13,364 bases of DNA from an uncultured Clostridium sp. GTDB taxonomy: Bacteria; Bacillota; Clostridia; Lachnospirales; Lachnospiraceae. The notes beneath the pieces were generated by a model. That model saw only the letters and a program-made list of their open reading frames with translations, made no database searches and had not been told where the DNA came from. Positions 7,076 through 13,364 of this stretch are shown piece after piece. The translations under genes were made by a program, and so were the position numbers. Each line of letters opens with the position of its first letter. The stretch's first letter is position 1. The stretch is taken from positions 1 to 13,364 of the forward strand of contig UQFC01000076.1 of assembly GCA_900540335.1 (NCBI GenBank). Direction: 5' to 3'.

Positions 7076-8947
7076 ATGAAAAAGCATATGTTTCCCAAAA
7101 CGGTCCGGAACCAGATTATTGTCAGTACGGCAGCGGTAACTCTTATTATCGCCGCCATCACTGTGACCATCTGCTTCTCTGTATTCCAGTCTTTTCTCCG
7201 AAAAGCGGAGATTCAGTCCGCGGAATTCAATATGCAGGTTATCTCCAACAACGTTTCGGCTGACATGGATCATATTTTTTCCTTTGTGGACTGGTGCAGC
7301 AGCAATACAGAAATCAATCACTTTCTGCGTGTTTTTCAGAATCAGGAAAAGATGCCTACCATCTCCTCTTCCGATTTTTCGCTTCGCACAGTAGCATTAA
7401 ATACCTACGATCGGTTAAAGGAGCAGTACAATGATACTCCCTCCTCAGAAAAATATATGTCCCGGGTTTTGATTTCTCCGGAAAACAGAAAGGTATACCT
7501 TCAGCTGTCCGATACAAGCGCTACCAACACTTCCTCTGCCGCAGACATTGTCTACGCCGATGAGGATTTTCAGAGGTTTCTGAATGCACCCGGCTACCTT
7601 TGGGACGGTCTGCATCCGGATCCTCTTCTGGAATCCGACAGCCAGAAATTTCTTCCCATTGTACGCCCTGTCTATAATCAGTACAATGCGGATCGAATCG
7701 GATGGCTCTACCTTACAATTCCGGAAAGCCTGCTTACTGATTATATCCACACCCTCCCCTTGGAAGAGGACTCTTCGCTCTATGTCACCATCGGAGATCA
7801 TACCTACCAGTATGACTGCGGACAGCTGACAGAGTGTGATTTTTCTTTCCAGGTTTTAAAGGACGTCAGCAGTCAAACCTTCCATAAAAACAATCATGCA
7901 GCCCAGGTACAGTTTCCAGACGGAAGCCGGCGGTATACAGTCTCCTGTCCTCTTGGGAATCAGGGATGGACCATTACTCAGATTCTTTCTGATCAGAGTT
8001 ACCTCTCTCAGAGGGACGTTTACAATATTATAATTGCGGGGATTGTAATTATTATCCTGATATCCGGAGGACTGCTGTATCTGGTATTAAGCCATCTGAT
8101 CAATCAGCCTGTGGCCTCACTGCAGAGCAAAATCGATGCCATTGCTCAGGGGGATTTTTCCAGAGATCCTTCCATTGAATGGGAAAACGAATTCGGAACC
8201 ATCGGAAAGGGAATTAACCAGATGTCAGAAAATGTAGTTTCTCTGATGAATAAAAAAGTAGAAGATGAAAAGCAGAAAAAAGATCTGGAATATCAGATTC
8301 TGCAAAGTCAGATCAACCCTCATTTTCTCTATAATACCTTAAATTCTATCAAATGGATGGCTACCATTCAGGGTGCCGGAGGAATTGCAGAAATGACCAC
8401 AGCCCTGGCCCGCCTGATGAAAAATGTATCAAAAGGTACAGGGGCTCAGATTCCTTTAAAGGATGAGCTGGATCTGGTTCAGGATTATTTTCTGATTCAG
8501 CAGTACCGGTATGGAGGCAGTGTTTCCCTGGAATGCAGGATTACAGATCCCAGTCTCTATCACTGCATGATTCACCGTTTTTCCCTCCAGCCTATTGTAG
8601 AAAATGCTCTCTTCCATGGCATTGAACCAAAGGGCTGCGCCGGACGAATTGTAATTGAAGCCTGTGAAGCAGCTGCTCCTGACGGCAAACCGCTTCTGAA
8701 GGTTTCTGTTACTGACAATGGTATTGGCATGACAGAAGAAATCATGAAAAAAGTACTGACTGGAGAAGTCGATTCCTCCGCTGAATTTTTCCGCCATGTA
8801 GGAATCAATAATGTAAACAAACGGATTCAATATGATTTTGGAGAGGATTACGGAATCACCATCCAAAGTGAAACCGGAGAAAATTCCTATACTGTCATGA
8901 CCATAATCCTCCCCTATATCACAGATGAAAGGACAACGACATTATGA
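7076..8947 (+). CDS. Membrane sensor histidine kinase, YesM-like
   Basis: A 623-residue membrane protein that should sense an extracellular cue and phosphorylate the regulator encoded next. Order of parts: transmembrane segment ~11-37, a large extracytoplasmic sensor region ~38-314, transmembrane segment ~316-338, a HAMP-like linker ~340-395, the His-kinase domain with QSQINPHFLYNTLNSIKW (410-427; phospho-acceptor His416), then the ATPase domain with LQPIVENALFHGI (504-516), DNGIGM (547-552) and a GINNVNKRI (576-584) block. This is the standard layout of the LytS/YesM class. AAAGGA lies 8 bases before the start. Stop and next start overlap (ATGA), so the pair is translationally coupled. The cue is inferred to be an acidic glycan or its oligosaccharides because transport and degradation genes surround it. 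Confidence 0.95.
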   Translation: MKKHMFPKTVRNQIIVSTAAVTLIIAAITVTICFSVFQSFLRKAEIQSAEFNMQVISNNVSADMDHIFSFVDWCSSNTEINHFLRVFQNQEKMPTISSSDFSLRTVALNTYDRLKEQYNDTPSSEKYMSRVLISPENRKVYLQLSDTSATNTSSAADIVYADEDFQRFLNAPGYLWDGLHPDPLLESDSQKFLPIVRPVYNQYNADRIGWLYLTIPESLLTDYIHTLPLEEDSSLYVTIGDHTYQYDCGQLTECDFSFQVLKDVSSQTFHKNNHAAQVQFPDGSRRYTVSCPLGNQGWTITQILSDQSYLSQRDVYNIIIAGIVIIILISGGLLYLVLSHLINQPVASLQSKIDAIAQGDFSRDPSIEWENEFGTIGKGINQMSENVVSLMNKKVEDEKQKKDLEYQILQSQINPHFLYNTLNSIKWMATIQGAGGIAEMTTALARLMKNVSKGTGAQIPLKDELDLVQDYFLIQQYRYGGSVSLECRITDPSLYHCMIHRFSLQPIVENALFHGIEPKGCAGRIVIEACEAAAPDGKPLLKVSVTDNGIGMTEEIMKKVLTGEVDSSAEFFRHVGINNVNKRIQYDFGEDYGITIQSETGENSYTVMTIILPYITDERTTTL

Positions 8948-10563
8948 TAAAACTGCTGATTGTTGACGATGAACCACTGGTACAGATCGGCATAAAATCT
9001 ATGATAAACTGGACTGAACTTGGCATTGAAGTCTGCGGTACTGCCATGAATGGACAGGCTGCCCTGGAAATGATCCGGGAATATGCGCCGGAACTGGTTA
9101 TTACTGATATTAAAATGCCGATTATGAATGGTCTTGATCTGGTAAAGGCCTGCAGGGATGAGCTTGGTCCCATTCCCCTCTTTCTTGTTCTGACCAGCTA
9201 CGAAGAATTTGAGCTGGTCAGAAAAGCTCTTTCCTATCAGGTTGTTGACTATCTGATTAAGCTGGAATTGGAACCGGAAAGTCTCAGACAGGCCGTCAGC
9301 CGGGCCCTGGAGCGATTAAAGCAGCTGAAGGAAAGCGCTGCATACCGTCAGTCGGCCGGACGCCCGCTGCTGCAAAGCTATCATGACAAATTTTTTATGC
9401 GTCTTCTTCACAATTTATTTGACAGCCGGGAACAGTTTTCCATTCAGGTACGGGATCTTCGTCTTGATTTTTCCCATAAGTGCTATCTGGCCTGCCACGG
9501 TGAAATTCACAGCGGAGTGGCTGCCCAGCTGAGCAGAGAAAAGCAGATGAACCTTTATTCCAGCAGCCTGCAGATGATACGGGAAATCTTTAATAAATAC
9601 GCCCCCAGCTATGTAATTTCCCTTGATAAAATCCATTTTGCCGCAATTTTTCATTTTCCTTCTATGGAACAGGCAGACATGAACGCTGTGCAAAACGGCA
9701 TCTCCAATGCCTGCTCCATGGTACATAATTATTTTAATGTATGGCTTTCCATAGGAATTGGAAGTGCCGTAGATGACCCGCTAAAAATCAGCGGCTCCTA
9801 TCAGGAAGCTCGTCAGGCCTTTAATCTGGCTGATCAGGAAAATCCCGTTGTTCCCTTTTCCAGAATTACGGACGATTCCATGAAAAATGCCTTTAATATT
9901 GCTGTGTTCAAAAACAGTCTGACGCAGGCCTTTGAAGAGTTTGACACCGATGTTCTGTACCGCACGCTGACGGAAATTACAGAGCTTTTTACCTCCAATC
10001 CGCAGAGATATCTCCAGGCCGTAGACGCTGCCTGCAATATTCTCTATCTGTCGCTTTCCCTGCTTCCCGGAAGCGAGGAAACCCTGGAAGAGATTTTTTC
10101 TGCCTATCCGGATGGATACCGTTCGATTTACAAGGCTGCCAGTGTTGTGGAGGTGATTCAATGGATCAATACTCTTCGCGACGGTCTGTGCAGCATTTTG
10201 AAAAACAAAAGGAAAACCTACAAGGATCATGTTATCTCCAATGTTCAAAAATATATTGACAATCACCTGGAAGATCGCCTGACTCTGAACGATGTTGCCG
10301 CTGTATTCGGACTGACGCCCAATTATTTAAGCGCCCTTTTTAAGAAAAGCTGCAGCATCGGATTTACGGAATACATTACCCAGAAAAAAATAAGCCGGGC
10401 CAAGGTTCTTCTTCTGGAACAGGATTATAAAATCTATGAGGTTGCTGACCGTCTGGGCTTTGAAAGCGCATTTTATTTCAGCAAAGTGTTTAAAAAGGTA
10501 GAAGGCGTATCGCCCCGGGACTATATTCAGTCCCATACTGCTGCGCCAGATTACTATAAATAA
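8944..10563 (+). CDS. AraC-type response regulator, YesN-like
   Basis: A 539-residue transcription factor and partner of the preceding kinase. The N-terminal receiver domain (~1-120) shows the acidic pair Asp8/Asp9, phosphorylation site Asp55 (ITDIKMP), Thr84 (LTSYEE) and conserved Lys106 (DYLIKLELEP). A middle region (~125-420) has no motif recognised here, a common feature of YesN-type proteins. The C-terminal AraC DNA-binding domain (~431-532) has two helix-turn-helix units; the second includes IYEVADRLGFESAFYFSKVFKKVEGVSPRDY. It probably activates the divergent transporter operon from sites between the two promoters; that target is inferred. GAAAGGA precedes the start, which overlaps the kinase stop by 4 bp. 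Confidence 0.95.
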   Translation: MIKLLIVDDEPLVQIGIKSMINWTELGIEVCGTAMNGQAALEMIREYAPELVITDIKMPIMNGLDLVKACRDELGPIPLFLVLTSYEEFELVRKALSYQVVDYLIKLELEPESLRQAVSRALERLKQLKESAAYRQSAGRPLLQSYHDKFFMRLLHNLFDSREQFSIQVRDLRLDFSHKCYLACHGEIHSGVAAQLSREKQMNLYSSSLQMIREIFNKYAPSYVISLDKIHFAAIFHFPSMEQADMNAVQNGISNACSMVHNYFNVWLSIGIGSAVDDPLKISGSYQEARQAFNLADQENPVVPFSRITDDSMKNAFNIAVFKNSLTQAFEEFDTDVLYRTLTEITELFTSNPQRYLQAVDAACNILYLSLSLLPGSEETLEEIFSAYPDGYRSIYKAASVVEVIQWINTLRDGLCSILKNKRKTYKDHVISNVQKYIDNHLEDRLTLNDVAAVFGLTPNYLSALFKKSCSIGFTEYITQKKISRAKVLLLEQDYKIYEVADRLGFESAFYFSKVFKKVEGVSPRDYIQSHTAAPDYYK

Positions 10564-10576
10564 AAGGAGAATTCAT

Positions 10577-12514
10577 ATGTTTAAGGAACTTGCTAATACT
10601 TACTCTCATACCTTTGTCCCCTTTCATCCGGCTGCCCCGGCCGCAGATCGAACTGCCTGGGAACAACTGGATTCTTCCCTTGTATCCCTTCTTGTAAAAG
10701 ACGGCGAACGCTGTGCAGAAGAATCCTGGCCGGCTCTTACTGCTACAGACTATCTTGATTTTACCAGAACAGGAGGAAGAGCCTTCTTTGAAGGCAAGCT
10801 GTTTGCCCGGAGAACCCTTCTCAATTCCATGCTTCTGGCAGAATGCGCAGAACATCAGGGACGCTTTTTAGATTCTGTTTTAAACGGAATCTGGTCTATC
10901 TGCGAAGAGACTTCCTGGTGTCTTCCCGCCCACAACTCCTATATCCGTGATACGCCCCAGCTTCCTCTTCCTGATGTCAGACGGCCTGTGATTGATTTGT
11001 TTTCCGCAGAAACAGGTGCCGTTCTTTCCAATGCCAGATATCTGTTAAAGCAGGAGCTTGACGAAATCAGCCCCTCTGTTTCCATCCTTGTTGATAAAGT
11101 TCTGGACGAACGGATCTTTACCCCTTACCTGAAGGAACACTTCTGGTGGATGGGCGATGGTAAATCCCACATGAACAACTGGACTGTCTGGTGTACCCAG
11201 AATGTCCTTCTTACCGCTGCCTTTTCAGATATCAGCGAAGAACTGCGCCGGTCCATTTTCCTTAAAGCATGTGAAAGCCTTGATTATTTTCTTGCAGAAT
11301 ACGGCGAAGACGGCTGCTGTGATGAGGGCGCCCAGTATTTCCATCATGCCGGCCTTTGCCTCTTTGGCTGTATGGAAATTCTCAATGCCGTAACAGACGG
11401 ACACTTCCTTTCTCTGTATGAGGAACCTAAGATTAAAAATATTGCCTCCTACATTGTTCAGGTACATGCAGCAGGTCCCTATTACATCAATTTTGCAGAC
11501 TGCTCTCCTATTGCCGGGCAGTGCGGTGCAAGAGAATATCTTTTTGGAAAACGCACCGGCAATTCCCGTCTCATGGGACTGGCTGCCGGCGATTTTCGCA
11601 ATTCCAGGGATCCGCTGCTGAAAAACGAGCAGAATCTTTTTTACCGCCTGCAGACAGTTTTTTCCGCTCAGGAGATGACAGATTATGTAACAGATGAGCC
11701 AAACACAGGGGATGATATTTATTATCCCAGCACCGGACTGTTTATTACCCGGGACAGCCGTTTTTGCCTGGCAGTAAAGGCTGGTGATAATGATGACAGT
11801 CACAATCATAACGATACCGGAAGCTTTACGATTTACAAAAACGGACAGCCTCTCTTTGCTGATATCGGAGTGGAAACCTATCAGAAAAAAACATTTTCTG
11901 AAGAACGTTATTCGATCTGGACCATGCAGTCCCAGTATCACAACCTGATTTCCTTTGCAGGCTGTGACGAATCAGATGCTTCTTCTCTTCCTTATGGATA
12001 TGCAGTCAATTTCGGCTCCGCCGATTCCGAATCCTCCACTTCTTCCATTGCCGCCATGGAGCACAACGGTTCCCAGTACCGTTCAAAAGATGTCCGCTGG
12101 AAGCTGACAGATACCTTCGGAGAAATTTCCATGGAGCTGGCAGATGCTTATCCGGAGAAAAAGGTCTCCTCTTATGTGCGTACAGTACGCCTGGATAAGG
12201 AAGAAGGCATTACCGTTACCGATGTAGTCAGCTGCGGTTCCCTTCAGCCGGTGCTTTCTCTGATTACCTGCGAGGAGCCTTTCTGGAAAGAAGAAACATC
12301 GGAACTTTTAATTCCTTTCTCGGAAACTTACGCGGTTCTGCCTGACATCCAGACAGAAGCTTCCCCCTCTGTCTGCAAAATCCAGGGCGCTGCAAAAGTA
12401 ATAAAAGAGCGGCTGCCCATTACGGACAACCGCCTAAAAACCGCCTGGAAACAGGATATGTGGAGAATCCTTGTTTATCTCGAGTCCGATCGCTGCTCCT
12501 TAAGCATCCGATAG
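10577..12514 (+). CDS. Second heparinase II/III-family lyase (lyase B), cytoplasmic
   Basis: A 645-residue protein, distinct from lyase A across its length but with the same family layout: a helical N-terminal toroid and a beta-rich C-terminal region. Key positions are NNW (200-202), DEGAQYFHHAG (249-259) with candidate catalytic Tyr254, SHNHNDTGSF (408-417) with His409/His411, FADIG (427-431) with Asp429, and QYHNL (453-457) with His455. The His/Asp/His set resembles the metal site of heparinase II, and the tyrosine is the likely proton shuttle. No signal peptide is seen. AAAGGAG lies before the ATG, and the gene starts 13 bp after the regulator's stop, so it is co-transcribed with the two-component system rather than with the other enzymes. 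The substrate is unknown. PL21 or one of the later heparinase-fold families (for example PL33 or PL35) is possible; exact assignment needs a database comparison. Confidence 0.85.
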   Translation: MFKELANTYSHTFVPFHPAAPAADRTAWEQLDSSLVSLLVKDGERCAEESWPALTATDYLDFTRTGGRAFFEGKLFARRTLLNSMLLAECAEHQGRFLDSVLNGIWSICEETSWCLPAHNSYIRDTPQLPLPDVRRPVIDLFSAETGAVLSNARYLLKQELDEISPSVSILVDKVLDERIFTPYLKEHFWWMGDGKSHMNNWTVWCTQNVLLTAAFSDISEELRRSIFLKACESLDYFLAEYGEDGCCDEGAQYFHHAGLCLFGCMEILNAVTDGHFLSLYEEPKIKNIASYIVQVHAAGPYYINFADCSPIAGQCGAREYLFGKRTGNSRLMGLAAGDFRNSRDPLLKNEQNLFYRLQTVFSAQEMTDYVTDEPNTGDDIYYPSTGLFITRDSRFCLAVKAGDNDDSHNHNDTGSFTIYKNGQPLFADIGVETYQKKTFSEERYSIWTMQSQYHNLISFAGCDESDASSLPYGYAVNFGSADSESSTSSIAAMEHNGSQYRSKDVRWKLTDTFGEISMELADAYPEKKVSSYVRTVRLDKEEGITVTDVVSCGSLQPVLSLITCEEPFWKEETSELLIPFSETYAVLPDIQTEASPSVCKIQGAAKVIKERLPITDNRLKTAWKQDMWRILVYLESDRCSLSIR

Positions 12515-12520
12515 CACCGA

Positions 12521-13165
12521 TTAAACATCGTATCCAACCATGCGGATATAAGTTTTGATCAGTTCAATAATCTGATCATATTCCAGCTTACTGGCATTGA
12601 TGGGCAGGTCGTAGTTATTTACGTCCTCCCATTCTCTGCCTGTAAAGTATTTGTGATATTCTCTTCTCTGTTTTGTAATCTTTGTCAGCTTATCCAGAGC
12701 TTCTTTGGTGTCTGCAAGACCATCTGCTTCCATGGTTCTGCGAATACAGGTAGCAGTATCTGCATAAACAAAAATTTTAATCAGATCCTCTTTTCCTGCT
12801 GTCTCCAGAATATAATCGGCACATCTTCCGATGATTACACAGGACTCTGTTTCTGCCAGTTCCCGAATCACCTCTGACTGAAAACGGAACAGATTATCCG
12901 GAGATGTGACGTCTCCTTCAATTTTGGGATTTCCCGGCAGTGTGTGGCGGATTCCACCCACAATTCTGCGCAGAAGATTATTTCCTGCTTTCTCATCTGC
13001 CAGTCTGAAATACTGCTCTCCTACAGCACTTTTTTCTGCTGTTAAACTCAAAATTTCATCATCATAAGCCGGGATCCCCAGCTCCTCCGCCAGCTTCTTT
13101 CCTACAATTCGTCCGCCGCTTCCATACTGACGTTCAATAGTAATCACCAGCTTCTTTTTATCCAT
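12521..13165 (-). CDS. Cytidylate kinase-like family protein
   Basis: A 214-residue P-loop-type protein of the cytidylate-kinase-like family that is common in Clostridia. The N-terminus has ITIERQYGSGGRIVGKKLAEELG (8-30), a nucleotide-binding loop variant. The middle has CVIIGRCADYIL (99-110), and the C-terminal part has YHKYFTGREW (160-169) and NYDLPINAS (174-182), all typical of this family. True CMP kinase activity is not established for the group, so the name gives the family only. The start at 13165 is chosen over an in-frame ATG at 13195 because AGGAGG lies 6 bases before it. It converges on lyase B with 6 bp between the stop codons, has its own promoter, and shows no sign of belonging to the glycan pathway. 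Confidence 0.88.
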   Translation of the reverse strand: MDKKKLVITIERQYGSGGRIVGKKLAEELGIPAYDDEILSLTAEKSAVGEQYFRLADEKAGNNLLRRIVGGIRHTLPGNPKIEGDVTSPDNLFRFQSEVIRELAETESCVIIGRCADYILETAGKEDLIKIFVYADTATCIRRTMEADGLADTKEALDKLTKITKQRREYHKYFTGREWEDVNNYDLPINASKLEYDQIIELIKTYIRMVGYDV

Positions 13166-13171
13166 AAAGCA

Positions 13172-13177
13172 CCTCCT
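13172..13177 (-). promoter_or_regulatory. Ribosome binding site deciding the cytidylate-kinase-like start
   Basis: AGGAGG on the minus strand, 6 bases before the ATG at 13165. It lies inside the longer open frame that begins at 13195, which therefore is probably not the true start. Confidence 0.8.
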
Positions 13178-13208
13178 GATTGCGTCCTTTTCCATATTGT
13201 TTGTTTTT

Positions 13209-13237
13209 ATTATAACACAAATCAGGGAGACTGCAAA
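13209..13237 (-). promoter_or_regulatory. Predicted promoter of the cytidylate-kinase-like gene
   Basis: A perfect -10 TATAAT (complement of 13209-13214) lies 17 bp from TTTGCA (complement of 13232-13237), a four-of-six match to the -35 consensus. The predicted start near 13202 gives a short leader of about 37 bases. Confidence 0.6.
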
Positions 13238-13259
13238 ATATTTTTATAATTTCCCTGAT
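13221..13259. repeat. Inverted repeat spanning the -35 region: operator or weak terminator
   Basis: ATCAGGGA (13221-13228) and TCCCTGAT (13252-13259) are exact reverse complements separated by 23 bases, bracketing the -35 of the cytidylate-kinase-like gene. The arms could bind a regulator, or form a long-loop hairpin ending the gene to the right. The T-tract on the leftward side is poor (TTTGTG), so termination would be weak. Confidence 0.35.
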
Positions 13260-13301
13260 ATTTTCTGACTATTATTCTATCCTAATCAAACTCGTTTCCG
13301 C

Positions 13302-13364
13302 TTACTTTTTGTATGCAGAAATATTGGGACCTGCATACCTTCCTTCCCTCAGAAGCTTCTCCAC
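13302..13364 (-). CDS. Possible C-terminal end of a further minus-strand gene (partial)
   Basis: An open frame enters from the right edge and ends at TAA (complement of 13302-13304). The 20 visible residues are VEKLLREGRYAGPNISAYKK, a plausible soluble protein tail with ordinary composition. It lies about 65 bp upstream of the -35 of the next minus-strand gene, a normal spacing for a gene end. The product cannot be recognised from so little sequence, and a chance open frame of this length is possible. Confidence 0.4.
   Translation of the reverse strand: MEKLLREGRYAGPNISAYKK

Noticed and set aside
11225..11941. Open frame of 238 codons on the minus strand opposite lyase B
   Set aside because: It covers the catalytic motif region of lyase B in antisense, with an unstructured Cys/Ile-rich translation; a shadow frame.
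12556..12578. Perfect 7-bp hairpin (TGATCAG / CTGATCA) as terminator for lyase B
   Set aside because: No T-tract follows on either strand, and it lies within codons for a conserved helix of the cytidylate-kinase-like protein.
1..13364. CRISPR arrays, tRNA or rRNA genes, insertion sequences, phage or toxin-antitoxin genes
   Set aside because: No regularly spaced repeats, transposase or integrase frames, or recognisable structural RNA sequence was seen.

Overview
The window looks like part of a Clostridia genome, most likely a gut Lachnospiraceae. The evidence is moderate GC, AGGAGG-type ribosome sites, sigma-A style promoters, and a lipoprotein-dependent sugar ABC importer paired with a YesM/YesN-type (histidine kinase plus AraC-type regulator) two-component system. 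The family-level placement is an inference from gene style, not from a marker gene.

Most of the window is one carbohydrate-utilisation locus for a uronic-acid-containing glycan, built as two divergent transcription units around a 284-bp control region (6792-7075). The leftward unit (6791 down to 107) encodes, in order of transcription, a lipoprotein solute-binding protein, two membrane permeases, a GH88-type unsaturated glucuronyl hydrolase and a heparinase II/III-type polysaccharide lyase. It ends at a hairpin with T-tracts on both sides near 28-86. The rightward unit (7076 to 12514) encodes a membrane sensor kinase, its AraC-type response regulator (4-bp overlap) and, 13 bp later, a second, clearly different heparinase II/III-type lyase.

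Inferred working model: acidic oligosaccharides are caught by the lipoprotein and imported by the two permeases, with an ATPase encoded elsewhere. Inside the cell the two lyases, neither with a visible signal peptide, cut them by beta-elimination. The GH88 enzyme then removes the resulting 4,5-unsaturated uronic acid from the non-reducing end. The sensor kinase has a large extracytoplasmic domain and presumably reports the glycan or its transport; its regulator probably activates the leftward promoter, which has a consensus -10 but a poor -35. No sulfatase, PTS, unsaturated-uronate isomerase or KDG-pathway gene is present here. The exact glycan (glycosaminoglycan, heparosan-like capsule, or another uronate polymer) cannot be read from the sequence.

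At the right, a cytidylate-kinase-like gene (12521-13165, minus strand) converges on the second lyase with only 6 bp between stop codons and has its own promoter. The last 63 bases may be the C-terminal end of a further minus-strand gene. Bases 1-106 hold only hairpin elements.
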